This document shows positions 13,536 through 25,541 of a DNA stretch of 64,000 nt, in pieces. The stretch covers positions 124,070,384-124,134,383 of the forward strand of contig NC_133391.1 in the NCBI RefSeq assembly GCF_047511655.1. The letters run 5' to 3'. The position numbers and the translations under genes are program-made. This DNA is from Castor canadensis (taxonomy: Eukaryota; Chordata; Mammalia; Rodentia; Castoridae). The notes under the pieces are model-generated. The model had not been told where the DNA came from and did no database searches. It was given only the letters and a program-made list of their open reading frames with translations. The number at the start of each line of letters is the position of its first letter. Position 1 is the stretch's first letter.

Positions 13536-15690
13536 CTGAGAGGAAACTGGCTGGTTTAGAGCTGGGTCAGGAAGTTGGGAAAGATGCCCCTCTGCCCGAG
13601 AGAAACCAACTCACCAGGCCAGAATAAATGGGGCCCTGGATCCTGGGAAACAATGCATCTGAGACCTTGGGAGGGGCCTCAAGGGTCAGAGAAAGGTGAA
13701 CTTGGGCTCCCATATTGGTAGGTGCTGGTGTTCAGTATGGAAATTCCAGAGTTTGATGACAAAATTACAAGTGAGGACCCAAAGTGGTTTCTAAACCTGT
13801 AGTTAGTTTGTGGGAAGAGGAAGAAAGGAAGGTCAGAACCAATCTAGGATTAAAGATGTCTGCCATAGCAGTCAACAGCCAACCCTTGTAAGTAGAGGAC
13901 TCCCCTGAAACAGCTTGCTGCCTGTGTAAAACTCCACCACTCCATTTCAGAAATACCAAATGGCATAGTTGACCTATTGTAACATAACTGGAGCAGAATG
14001 ATTCCAGGTTGGCTACAGAATAAGTTTTGAGGAAGAAAGGTGGGTTTTTCTGTATTTCAGTCAGAGCAGGACCATCGGGACTTCACAACTGGGCCCGTCA
14101 GGTCTCCTCCAGCAACACTCTTTGACCTTCTGTGGTGGGTCCACAGAATGGAGCCAGGTGTTCTTTCAGCCCAGGCCAGAATGTACTGGCCGCCCAACTG
14201 GCCTCCTGCCTCCCACCCCACAAAACCGGCCTTTGGCTGGCCCTCTACCAAACAGCTGTTTTGGGAGCCACAGGTGGCCACCCACTCTCATGCCCAGGCC
14301 AGCAGCTGCATTGGCCTGACGTAGTCTGGCAAGATGTGTGCCTCTGCCTCTCTGCCCCTCTGCCCCTCTGCCCCAACTTCTCCCTGTGCCAGGTCACCTG
14401 GTGACTAGGGAGAAGGCAACCCAAAGTTTAATTAAATATACTCAGTATATTATATACACTCATAAATCTGTTTTATGGCCCAAAGGCAATCAGAATGCAT
14501 ACTATGTTCTTCCCCTTCATTCCATAGCATCAGTTTTGATATGTATAACTATTCAAATTAATCTCATGTCAATATATGTTTGTCATATATATTATTGTTA
14601 GAATAATATAATTAATGTTAAATATGTATCTGTCACTAATATGAAGGCAAAGGAGAATGATATCACAACTTCAAAAACATGCCATCTTGGAGACCATCCT
14701 AGGTGCTTCGGTAATAATGACATACAGCATTATTGGACATTCTGCAAAAACACCTACAGAAGCTGCTAAAACATATGAATGAGCTGAATGAAAGTTATCA
14801 CAGCTAAACTAGGCACTAGGAAATACTTTGGTTCATAGTTTTAAACTTTAGAACATAGTAAAGCAATCTTGAGAGAATAGGGATGTGATAGAAAAAATAT
14901 AGAGTATTTATTCCACCAACATACAGCAATAAAAAATGAAATTAAAAATATCTTGTATACTTAAAAACAGAGAGAAAAGCCCCATCTTAAAATTACGAAA
15001 GAAGATAATAAGCTGGCACCACGTTTGGATTTGAAGAGTTTTTGAATGCAGGATGGGCCAGGAAATGTCATTACCTGGTATGCTTAGGGTCAATGTCCTT
15101 ACCAATATGGGACACTCCCATTGGAGAGCAGTGGTGGGACCCCCTGTTTTAATCATACACTTAATCACAATTGTAGAAATTATTTGTACAAATTATTCCT
15201 TATGTCTGGCTTTTAAAAGCAACATGTTGGAACTTGACTAGCTCAATGAATGCTGTTCCCTTCCGTGTAACCCCTGGAGATCACTCTGTACTCATTCTAA
15301 CAGTGAAATCATCACTCAAAACACTTTTAAACTTGCTTCTTTAGACTGTCTCCCAGAAGAGGATGGATTTGACTTTTAAAAAGCTAAAACTCATGCAAGA
15401 CCAAATTTGGTGAGTAATTTGCATCTGATAATTTTGGCCAAAAATAACTTATGTGTTGTGTAAATTGCTACTGCAAAAGGAAATTCAAATGTGCTTTTGA
15501 ATAAGTGACTCTTTTGAAGGGTTGTGTTCATTTGGATACAGAAGTGGTAGTGTTTTTGTCTGAAAATTTTTGAACATTGCTTCATAATTCAGTGTAAAAT
15601 TCATATATTGCAACATCTTGTTAAATGCTTTGCTATTTCCAATTCTAAAATTAGCAGGAATCTGGACCACCTAAATCGTGTGTTATGTGT
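13536..15690. other. Unassigned intergenic sequence with GC-rich patch
   Basis: The patch 14040-14410 is GC-rich, with several short overlapping open frames and a triplicated 'tctgcccc' run at 14348-14375. No frame resembles a known protein. The rest is AT-rich and unrecognised. Confidence 0.45.
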
Positions 15691-15699
15691 CAAGGTGAA

Positions 15700-16180
15700 G
15701 AAAGATCTCTGGCCTCTCTGAGGCTTGAGTAACCCTGACGCCCAGGAAGCCAAACCCTTTCCTCAGACCCTGGAAATTAGCAAACAGCTAATTTCACCTT
15801 CTGTGAGTCTCCGGAGGAAATATTTTCCATCCAGAGGGACTAATTAACCAAGGTCTGTCAGCAGCATTAATGAAGCCACTGCTGTGTGTGTAAGACTCAG
15901 AGCCCTGCTTCCTCACCACAGATGTCACCATGAGACATGCCAGTGCACACCAGCACGTGAGGGCTCCATTTCTATAGCTTCGATCATGGCCCGTTTATTT
16001 GCATGATAATTCCAAAATAAGCCTGTCATTTGGCTGACCTTAACTAGCAGCATGGGCTCGCTCTAACAATGAGCATCTTGCTTTATCGAGATGTAACCAA
16101 ACACTTGAACCTATGGGGAGAATGCAATTATTGTCAGGAATTTCAAGAGCAAATCCTTTAAAGAGGGTAAGTACTCCCTT
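15700..16180. promoter_or_regulatory. Candidate conserved noncoding element
   Basis: Repeat-free 480-bp stretch rich in developmental factor motifs: 'gactaattaacc' (homeodomain), 'ttatttgcatgataat' (octamer), 'agcagcattaatga' and 'ctgaccttaac'. It has no open frame. The dense motif packing and balanced composition resemble vertebrate conserved enhancers. Conservation cannot be tested here. Confidence 0.3.
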
Positions 16181-17160
16181 GTTTATCTAACTTTGAACTG
16201 AACATTTTCATCTTGGGTTTTTAATAAAACAGACATGGACACATATCAAGGTACAAATTAAACATTATTTCCCAGCATTTTTGCTGGAACTTACCTAAAA
16301 AAATCTATAATTTTTATATCACCCCAACAGAACCAAATCATTTTTAATTTACATCCTCTCTCTCTAAACAACTTTAAAAGGGCTCTGTGGGTGGCCAGGA
16401 ATTCCACTTTCCCAAAGTTAGCAATGACAGCTATATTTGGTGGACACTGTTGGAGTTGATTGTCTGGACCAAGGAGAAAAGTGTTTCTTAAAAGTAATGT
16501 TAGATCCCACCCCTCCCAAATATTCTAACCAGATTGATCTTTTCCACATCAACTTCATAACTTAATTGCTAAAAGTTGCTTAGGAGGAGAAGATCTGATA
16601 AGACAGACAGACAGGATTGCCATGCAGAGTTCTGATGGAGAAAACTGAGAAACCATGCATTTAACTAAAGCAATATCCTTTATAAGGGTGAGGGATGCTA
16701 AAAAAAAAAAGTGTTTTCTACACTCCTGAAAATATTTAATTCAGTGTCCTTTAGATAGAAATTATGGACACTTATTTTTGTTTTTATTTTGGACATTTTC
16801 AAACTTATGCAAAAGTGGAGAGCATAGTTCAATGATTCCTCATTCTTCACTTTGCTTCTACAATTATCACACATGGTCAATCTTTTTTCCAGTTATACTC
16901 CTCTACGCTGGATAATTTAAGCAGACATTCATTATCATTTTAAGACTTTGGAATGTCTCCCTACAAGATAAGGACTTAAAACGACACTGCTGTTAACAAG
17001 GCGATCACATTTTTCGTTATACAATTGAGTTTGCTGCTTTTAAGTCTACCGCCACCAGTTGGGGAAAGTGTTAGTAACTGTACATATCACCTAATGAGCA
17101 CCTGTTATGTGCTGAATTTCAGATAGGTGCTTTCTGTCCATTTTCTTATCATTATTACCA
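16181..17160. other. Unassigned intergenic sequence
   Basis: AT-rich. No gene or repeat recognised, apart from a short AGAC repeat near 16601-16613. Confidence 0.45.
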
Positions 17161-17162
17161 CT

Positions 17163-17376
17163 GGGTTTTTGTTTTGGTTTGAGGTTTGAACTCAGGGCTT
17201 CCTACTTGCAAAGCTGGTACTCTATCACTTAAGCCATGCCTCCAGTCCATTTTGCTCTGATTATTTCAAGATGGGGCCTCTCAAAGTGTTTGCCTGGGAT
17301 GCCCTCAAACTGCAATCCTTCCTATCTCAGCCTCCCAAGTAGCTAGGATTACAGGCATGAGCCACCAGCACCCTGC
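17163..17376 (-). mobile_element. B1-ID dimeric SINE, reverse
   Basis: It starts with a T-rich tail, then 'gaggtttgaactcagggct' (reversed ID half), and ends with 'aggattacaggcatgagcc' (reversed B1 half). Confidence 0.85.
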
Positions 17377-18252
17377 TTACTACTGGTTTTATAGAAGAGG
17401 AAACTATGGATTTTATGGAAGAGGCTGAGAGATGGAGAGACTCACTCACTAGAGAGTCCAGGCTCACCAGGACTACAGAGCATCAAGATTTGCAAGAAAC
17501 CAACCTTCTTCCATCTTGCCTGTCCTATTTCTCAGCTGCAAATCACACCTAGGAAGTTGTACATCCAACATCTCCTCTGCTTGCTGCACTTAGAAGAATG
17601 CTATGAAAACAAGTAACTGGCAGAGAAAACACATCTTTCTTGTTTGACTCTCTGGGTCATGATGCTTTGAGCCCTGGCTGCATGTAACAACCCTGCCTTG
17701 GTGTGACTGCCCTGCTCAGGCTGGTGACTTCAGTCCTATCTTGCTTTGTAGTCAGCATGGAAAGTGACCCTGATCAATCCTCTCAGACTTGCCCTTCAGT
17801 CTTCCAACCCACTGCCAACTTTCCACCTATAAATTTAGTAATTAATAATGCATTGTCACCAGGCTCCATGTGGAATAAAATGTGTCACTGAAAGATACCT
17901 CTGCAGTGAAATGGTATGATATCTGCACACAGTTTTCAAAGAATTGATTTTTTTAAAATGCTGTAGGGAGTGGTTCCAGAAAGAACAAATGTGGCAGATG
18001 TTTGGATAATTGCAGGCTACAGCTATAGGTGATGAGCACACTGGAGGACAGAGCTCAGCCCTGTAAATGGTCTGCTTGTGGAGAGAGAGAACAAAAGTGT
18101 ACTAGAGTTGCAGTCAGAAACTGAAAGCTCAATAAACTAGTCTTTTCTTTTTTTCTAAGCAGGAAACCAAAGGAAGTGCCAGAGTTGGAGGCCTGTGTCT
18201 TTCATGTAAAAATGTGACCAGACAGGAAAGTAAGTGGCCTAAAAACCAATGC
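17377..18252. other. Unassigned intergenic sequence
   Basis: No recognised gene or repeat. Confidence 0.45.
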
Positions 18253-18254
18253 TG

Positions 18255-18657
18255 AACCAGATGTGGTGGTGCACACCGGTTCCCAGCTACGCTAGGTAGG
18301 AGGATTGAAGTCAGAGGATGGGCCCGATAAAAATCAAGAGCCCCTATCTGAAAATATAACTCAAGTGTAAAGGGAGACTGGGCAACTCAAGCCTACAATC
18401 CTAGCTACTTAGGAGGAGGAGATTGAGAGGAACACAGGTTGAGGCCACCCCAGGTGAAGAGTTTGAGAGACCCCATCTCAACCAATAGCTGGGTATGGTG
18501 GCACTTACCTGTTACGTGACCCAGGCCAGCTAGGAATAAAGCAAGACACTATCTCAAAAACAACCAACACAGAAAGGACTGTTGGAGTGGCTCAAGTCCA
18601 TGAATGCCTACATGGCAAGTATGAGGTCCTCAGTTCAAACTCCAGTACCACCAACGC
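18255..18657 (+). mobile_element. Compound SINE array (B1-like units plus ID half)
   Basis: Successive B1-like starts lie near 18262 ('gtggtggtgcacacc'), 18370-18440 and 18488 ('gctgggtatggtggcac'). An ID-like end with 'gagtggctcaagtcc' follows. At least two SINE insertions are fused or nested. Confidence 0.7.
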
Positions 18658-18858
18658 CGTAATATAAAATGAGTTTTTCTCAGATAGAGCAATGGTAGAT
18701 CCTGGACTTTCAGACTTCATGGACCAGTAAAATTCCAAAGATACTTTGGAGACTGTTATAGCGTTGCTAATGTTTTAGTTTGCCAAGTAAGGATATGTTT
18801 TTAAAATACTTTCATTTACTGTTATCATAAAAGTTACCTTTTTATGAAGTAGTACACT
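18658..18858. other. Unassigned spacer
   Basis: No recognised feature. Confidence 0.4.
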
Positions 18859-18860
18859 TT

Positions 18861-18977
18861 GACTGGGGCATGGTGGCTCACACCTGTAACCCCAGCACTC
18901 GGAGACTGAGATGGAGGATTGTGAGCTCAAAGCCAGCCTGTGGTACCTAGTAAGACACTATTTCAAACAAACAAAAA
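18861..18977 (+). mobile_element. B1-type SINE
   Basis: 'ggggcatggtggctcacacc' followed by 'ccccagcactcgg' and an A-rich tail. Confidence 0.85.
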
Positions 18978-18985
18978 ATTCATGT

Positions 18986-19090
18986 ATGACATATTTGATA
19001 CCTTGTAAGAACCTGTGTAAATGACACAATGTATCCCCACCTATCACAACAATAAAGGAAAATTTTTTTAAATGAAATAAAATTGTTTTT
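18986..19090 (+). mobile_element. Possible short L1 3' end
   Basis: The phrase 'gtaaatgacacaatgtatcc' followed by 'cacaacaataa' parallels the ends of the L1 copies at 25480-25541 and 36500-36570. Confidence 0.4.
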
Positions 19091-19099
19091 GAGGGAAAA

Positions 19100-20280
19100 A
19101 AAGTATATTTTAACAACAAAAAATGAAAGCATTTTGTTTCACTAGAAATAACTATGTTGCCTTTATTTTTCCACTTAATGTCTTTTTGAAATAAGAAGAC
19201 TTGGCTGCAAGAATAGACTGAACAGGTGACTTAAACATTAACTGGGCAGTTTTCCAGTGCAGTCTGAGGTTCCACAGGTCCCAGGGGCTCCTCTTCCATT
19301 GTCCCCCTGTCTATCCCTATGTGCCCATGGCTCTTTCATCTTCCCATCTTTCATCGCAAGGTGATGGCAGCAGTCCTTAGTAGGGACACATGCTAGCCAA
19401 GTGGCTGTTCCTGCCAGTGTGTGACTTTCAATCAGGAGAAAGTTTTAGGAGTCCTTAGAAAGCTGACCCCTAGGACACGGTAACCAGGGTTCATCCACAT
19501 GAGCAAACTGTGATGTTGTGACCTCTGCTAGAAGGGCTGGGAACAACTGTTAGTAAGCTCTCTGAAAGCCTGATCTGGCTGGGTCTGAAGCCCAGCATCT
19601 AGGATCTAATTGGTCTGAGCTCCCCGGGCTGAGGCCCGCACTGGCTGTGAAGGCCAAGTTTAGAGCAGAGATTTGTGTAAATAACTATCAAAGTCTTCTT
19701 GCATGCAAGGGAGCTTGAAGAAGCCTGGCCAAATGATATCATTGCTCTGTCAAGAAAACCTTGAACAATCTCCCATCATTTCACCCTCAGTTGCATATTC
19801 ACAATTGTTCATCTTTATTAACTGCTTATTGAATTATTCATGAAAGTTGAAGGTATTGAAACCCACAGAACTGGCCTTCCTTTGCTACATAAAGGAAATT
19901 GTGACCACTCCTAGTGAGAGTTGTGAGTGTAATTAAAATGAAGTTTTTACTGTCTTGAAGAGCTATAGGAAATGTCATAACCCACAGATGGCCATGACTG
20001 AGATTATATAGAAGATAAATTATAAATTTAAGCAAAAACTAAAGAAACAGACTTCCAGGATAAAATGACAGAATGAAACAATAATGTAGACTCTCTCTTC
20101 CCCCAAACCAACAATGTTGAAAGACTCTAAAATTCAACACTAATTCTTCCAAATGTGGGAAGAAGGAGATTGAGGGAACAGACTGGGTTCTGGGGAAATC
20201 AGGGAAAAATAATTAAGAGCAGAAGTCCCTACTACCCCAATCCAGAGACAAGAAAGGCTCGAACCTGTGAAAAACAGTAA
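19100..20280. other. Unassigned intergenic sequence
   Basis: Repeat-poor. The segment 19620-20040 carries several homeobox/SOX-like motifs ('acaattgttcat', 'gaattattcatga') and is noted as a weak candidate regulatory element. No gene is recognised. Confidence 0.4.
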
Positions 20281-20281
20281 G

Positions 20282-20835
20282 GCACTCCTCAGAAAATTAA
20301 TCATAGAATTACTTTATGGTCCAGCACCTCCTCTTCTGGATCTATATCCACAAGCAGAGACTTGAAGAGATGTGTGAGCTCCATGTTCACTGTAGCCAAA
20401 AAGTGGATGCCACTCAAGTGTCCACCAACAGATGAATAGATAAACAAAATATGTTCTACACATACACAGACTATAATTCAGCCTTTGAAAGGAAGGAGAT
20501 TGACACTTGTTGCAACATGGATGAGCTGTTAAGATATGCCACTGAGTGAAATAAGCTATATGACTACACATATATGAGCTCTATGGAATAATCAAATTAG
20601 TGGAGGCAGGAAGTTGAATGATAGTTGCCAAGGGTGGAGGGAAAGAAGGAAGGGGAGTGTTTAGTGGATATAGAGTTTTCATTTGAGACGATGAAAAAAG
20701 TTCTGGAGAAGGAACTGGTAATGGCTCAGTGTGAATGTACTTAGTGCTACGGAACTATATGGTGCTATATTAACTATGGTTAAAATGGAAAATTTTATAG
20801 TGTGTATGTTATACCACCTGGAAAAATGGAAGAAA
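20282..20835 (+). mobile_element. Old L1 3' end
   Basis: It follows the order of the 3' part of L1 ORF2 and its 3'UTR ('tcaagtgtccaccaacagatg', 'tgaaataagctatatgac', 'gatagttgccaaggg', 'ttaactatggt'). It is heavily diverged and 5' truncated. Confidence 0.7.
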
Positions 20836-20962
20836 GAAGTAAAGAAAAGAAAAAAGGGAGGAAGGAACGAAGGAAGGAGAGAGGGAAAGAAGGAAGGAAG
20901 GAAAGAAGAGAGAAACAGAGAAAGGAAAGAGGACAGAAAGGAAGAAAGAGCACAATGCAGGC
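20836..20962. repeat. Polypurine (GGAA/AAAG)n tract
   Basis: About 125 bases of almost pure purine on the + strand, following the L1 tail. The overlapping Lys/Arg/Glu or Phe/Ser/Leu open frames here are composition artefacts. Confidence 0.85.
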
Positions 20963-23035
20963 TCCAAGGACTTGCCATCTCCTAGAGCCCTGTGCAGATG
21001 TGGGGAAAGCTACATAAGTTGGGTCACAATGCAGGGTGGTGATGTCCTGTTACAGCTGTCCCTCCCTTTGCAGCCTTGACCACTGCTAATGACTTGGGTC
21101 TATTCCTGCCCCACTGACTTCACATTTGGCCATGTGTCTTACTGTGCTCAGCCAATGGAAAGTGAACCAGGGTGATACACTGGACGTCCTGCCGTGGGTG
21201 GTTGGCCATTTTTTCCCCTCTTCCATGAGATTGGCTTGCCCCAAAGAGGTGCAACTTGAATGATTTCTATTTTGCATGCTCATTTCAGTGTACTGGAAGA
21301 CACATCTACACTAAGAAGAAAAAGAAAATAGTGACATGTTAGCATCATGTCCTTGAAATGCTCATGTTCTACTTAGCAATGGAGTGATCCTCTTTCTCTG
21401 CCTTCTCTTGTCTCTGTCACATCTTTTGCACTCTCTTTTGATAGCATCACTGTGGAAAGAGTGCTTTTTCTGGCATGGTCCTAGCTTTCCAATCTTGTGA
21501 GCAGATCCTAGCTGAAAGTGACTATTCTGAGAGTCTGTTGGGAAATCTTCCGTATTTACCTAAAGAAAAGAAGAGAGGCCATCTCAGGAGATTTTGGGAA
21601 GTCCCTGGAGCTCTTGCCAGAGCACTAAGGGAAAGACCATGCTTCAGACAGACCAGGTACCCCACCCCAAAAGCAGGGCACATTCTTCCCATCACCTGAT
21701 CCTTGAACATTTGTCTTTAGCCTGTATAAATATACCTTTCCTTGTTCAGAATTGTTCTGGTCCTCCCATCTGAGATGTGTAAGTTGCTATATCTGGGAAG
21801 ATCCTTTTCCAGTGTAATTTTATAGGAATCCTTGTCTGTTCCCTCAGCATCTGACCAAAATAGGTACAGTCGTGGGAGTTGCTTGCCGTTGCCCACAATG
21901 TGCAGGCTGCTGCCCCTGAGCTGAGAAGCAGACAGAAGGAAGGAGAGAGGGCTTTCCCTAATAGGCCTGAGGCAGAGGCCTGGTGGAACACACTTGTCAG
22001 ATAGAACATAGCCCGAGGTGATGATCTCAACTCATTTTCTTGATTGTTAATTTCTAGTGACTATATCGAATGCAGAGTTAGAAACAGCCCATGCTCAGAG
22101 GGCTTGCTGTGTGAGTGAACAGTGCCTGCTCCAAGTACCAGGGTGGTCAGTAAATATTATCTGATGGCCCCTCAGACAATCAGGAGGGAAGGAAGCCTCG
22201 GCTCTGTGAGGAGCTCAAGTACTCAGTCCAACAAGAGAGAAATGGACCTAAGCCATAGTCAGTCTGGCCTGGTGGAGAAGTTGTTAACAAGATAGTGAGC
22301 AGTCATGCTGGTTAATGAGCAGAAAGCTTTTTCCACCACAGGCCCAGGTACTGTTGAACACAGTTCCCGAACCTGCCCAGCATCCTCAGAAGGTTTGATT
22401 CAAGGAGTCATCCCATTTTGAGGCAAAGTTGAGTTATGATGATGTGCGTCAGCTTTTCCACGGTTGAAGGCCACAAATAGCCCCAGAGTAAGGTTTCCTG
22501 CCTCTCAGCCAAGGGAGGCATTGTTCAGAACTCTAGCCTTGTTCACAGTACTCTTCTGATACAAGTGTCACCCACCAAACATCCAAAAAATTCTGAGGCC
22601 CAGCACGGCTTTGGCTTTGAATCCAAGTTGGCAAACTATGGGGATGTGAAATGGAGACCTTTCCAAAAGAGCCAGGAAAGCAGCAGAGCAGGAAGTGAGT
22701 GGGGGCTCCCCTTAGTCAGTGTCCCGTGCTGGAGGGAAGCAGACAGACAGAGGCTGGCAAGTGGGGGAGACTCCCCACTTGATGTTCTGCTCGCCATCTC
22801 CACCCTGGCTTATACAGTTGGCAAACGACGACTCTACACCTGGCTCGGCTCAGCCCCATTTCTGAAAATGATTCTATGGCTTAAAGCATGCATGGGCCCC
22901 AGGACTTGCTGCCGCCTTTCAGCAAGTCTGGGATAGCCTAGACTGACTTAAAACAACCAGAAAAGCAAACAGCTTCCTCACAGCACAGCTGCCAAGGAGC
23001 TTATCAGCAAAGGGAAAAAACAATACATTCAATTA
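20963..23035. other. Unassigned intergenic sequence
   Basis: About 2 kb without a recognised repeat or gene. A 123-codon frame at 22565-22936 (+) has no splice context, no family resemblance and no coding-like bias that I can see. Confidence 0.45.
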
Positions 23036-23039
23036 TCAT

Positions 23040-23180
23040 TAGAAAACAAACAAAAAAAAAGACAATTAAAAAAGAGAAAGAAAGAGAGGGAGAGAGAGAG
23101 AGAGAGAGAAAGATAGAGAAATTGGAAGCCAACTAGTTTAACCATAAAGGCAAGAAACTCTTTTTTTTTTTTTTTAATTC
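23040..23180. repeat. A-rich/(GA)n tract and T15 run
   Basis: A-rich tail-like sequence, then (GA)n at about 23085-23115, then 15-16 T near 23160-23176. Confidence 0.8.
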
Positions 23181-23770
23181 ACTGCAAGTCTCTAAAAAGA
23201 GGATGAAACACAAAGCCAGGAGGTGTTGCCAGCCTTAGAGACAGGGTGTGTTGAATGTGGTGAACCAGCTGTCCAGGATGACAAGATTGCTGTTGATGGG
23301 TACGGGCCTCCAGGGAAACGAGTTTTGGATGCTGTTGCCATGGTCTGATCACAGTTGTTTACATCTGTTCCTTGGAATACTAAACAGCTCTGGTTCCAAG
23401 CTCTGTGCTTCAGAAAACTAGCTATAGTCCCTGCCAAAGCACAGGCAACCCAGGCCTGGGAAGAATTCTCCCAGCACAGGTCACCAGAGAGCACAAGGTG
23501 ATACTGCAGAAAGAACACCAGAAGAGGGGGCCCCTGCCACCTGTCTATGTACCACCAGCTTTAGTTCCCTCTGGGTACAGTGCATCTCATACATACCTTC
23601 CCCAAGAGTTGACGTGAGGCTTAACTATCGATAGCCTGTGTGTAAACTATAAGTTCTCCTGGTTATCGATGTCCAAGGGCTAGTCTACCATTGCCCTGGC
23701 TTTTGGTAGATCTTAGAGGTCCTGTCCTGCCATCTTAGTCACCCATGGGGCCTTGGTGTTCTACTTTACC
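23181..23770. other. Unassigned intergenic sequence
   Basis: No recognised gene or repeat. Confidence 0.4.
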
Positions 23771-23774
23771 CTCC

Positions 23775-23862
23775 ATTTTTTCTTTTTTGGTGGTGCTGGG
23801 AATGGAACCCAGGGCTTCATGCACACTCACGCATGAACACTTACACCTCAGCCCCTCCACCT
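23775..23862 (-). mobile_element. ID SINE, reverse
   Basis: T-rich tail, then 'ggaatggaacccagggcttc', the reversed tRNA-like ID body with its B-box-like segment. Confidence 0.7.
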
Positions 23863-24608
23863 TCCATTCCTGGGGCCTCGTGAGTTTGCCACATCTTATT
23901 CCTGTAGGTGAATTGTTGCTTCCGTCAAACTAGTCAGCTAGTCACTGCACAGATCCCCAGTGCATGTCCCTACTCCTAGCACATGTTCACTGGAATCCAA
24001 AGTTTGCTCCACTCCAAACAAAGATGCCGAAAATTCTGGCAAGAATTTGAGTATCTCTGAAATCTGCCCCAAAGAAGCAACCCTACAGAAGATCATTTGA
24101 TGACTCCTGAGAGTCAGCACTATCGTCTCCATATTAGCGCAAAAACATGGATTGAGTAAGGAAAGTTCATCTGAACAGTGGCTAACAAATTCCAGGCTCC
24201 ATGAAGAAACGTATCAACCAGCACAGCCCCAGGGGGAGCGTACCCTACTACAAACTTTTTTTTTTAATCTTCAAGGGAGAACACAGTCCAGGTCCTTCAA
24301 CTAATGCTTTGCAGAATTAATTTTCTACCTACCACCTGAACTCCACCATAAAAAAGCAAGCAAACCAGTACTCAGTCCTGCTGTATCTGTAATTGCAAAG
24401 AGAAGACAAGTCTCAGATGAGGTGGGAAAAGATCTGGTGGAATTCTTATGTACAAAAGTATATTGTGACACAGAGCGCTGCATGTCTACACCCAGAACCA
24501 CCTGTGTAAAGAATCAGCAAGATGAAAAGAATGGCATTGAGATTGTGAGGGTTGTAGGAAGGGACGTGGGAGAAGCAGAACACAGCTTGAGAAAGACAGA
24601 CAAAGAAG
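23863..24608. other. Unassigned intergenic sequence
   Basis: No recognised gene or repeat. Confidence 0.4.
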
Positions 24609-24610
24609 CC

Positions 24611-24711
24611 AGGCTAGGGTGTACTTAGTGGCAAAGAGCTTAGCTTGCCTAGCATGTGCAAGGCCCTGGGCCATAAACAAACAAACAAATAAAATTTAAA
24701 CATTAAAAAAA
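24611..24711 (+). mobile_element. ID SINE
   Basis: 'cttgcctagcatgtgcaagg' and 'ccctggg', followed by an (AAAC)n and A-rich tail. It abuts the start of the next L1 fragment. Confidence 0.8.
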
Positions 24712-24712
24712 T

Positions 24713-25541
24713 TGAGCACCTGGGCACCCATGTTTATTGCACAATAGCTAAGCTGTGGAAATAGTCAAGATTCCCCACTACTGATGAATGGATCAAAAAA
24801 AATCTGGCATTTACACACAATGGAATTTTATTCAGACATAAAGAAGAATGAAATTTCACCATTTGCAGGTAAATGGATGGAACTGGAGAACATCACCTAA
24901 AGTGATGTTAGCCAGGTTCAGAAGGCCAAAAGCCGCATGTTCTCTCTCATATGTGGAATATAGACCTAATACAAATACAGCAATATTATGAAGAACAGGT
25001 CACACTAAGGGGAGGTCACCAATGGAAGAGGGAGGGTAAAAGACGGAAGTTAAGAAAGTGAATGTGGTTGATATATCTTCTATACAAGAATGAGTATAGA
25101 ATTTTTAAACCTAATGAAGTCACCATGAGAAGGGGATTAAGGTAGAAAGGAGAAGAATGGAGGAGATGAACCAATTTGGGTTATAATATATATATATGTT
25201 GAAATGTCACAATGAAACTGAAAGTTAAACAAACAAAAATGTCTATTTTTCAAAAACAGAGAACAGGAAGGTAAAACAGGTCCTGTCTGGGAGTCAGTAC
25301 CAGTGGGCGGAGGGAGGACACAAGGAAAGGGTGCAGGAAGGTGAATGTAGTGGAAATATTATGTACTCATGCATGAAAATGGAAACATGAGACCTCTTGA
25401 AACTGTTCTAAAAAGTGGGGGGAGAGGGGATAAAGGAGAATGATGGGTGGGGTTGATTTAACTAAGATATATTGAAGAATTTTTGTAAATGTCACAATGT
25501 ACCCCAGTACAACAATAATATGACAACTGAAAAAAAAAATC
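24713..25541 (+). mobile_element. 5'-truncated L1, 3'UTR lineage A
   Basis: It opens in the last codons of ORF2 ('cacccatgtttattgcaca', 'acacaatggaattttatt'). A long 3'UTR follows, ending 'gtaaatgtcacaatgtaccc', 'acaacaataatatgac' and poly(A). Its 3'UTR differs from that of the L1s at 3141 and 28811-29811 and matches 36055-36570. Confidence 0.85.

Noticed and set aside
14040-14404. GC-rich patch with several open frames as a possible exon
   Set aside because: No conserved motif, no convincing acceptor/donor pair; openness follows from GC content.
20679-20985. Lys/Glu/Arg-rich and Phe/Ser/Leu-rich frames
   Set aside because: Composition artefact of the GGAA/AAAG tract after an L1 tail.
22565-22936. 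A 123-codon + strand frame
   Set aside because: No family resemblance, no splice sites that fit and no homologous neighbour; consistent with chance.
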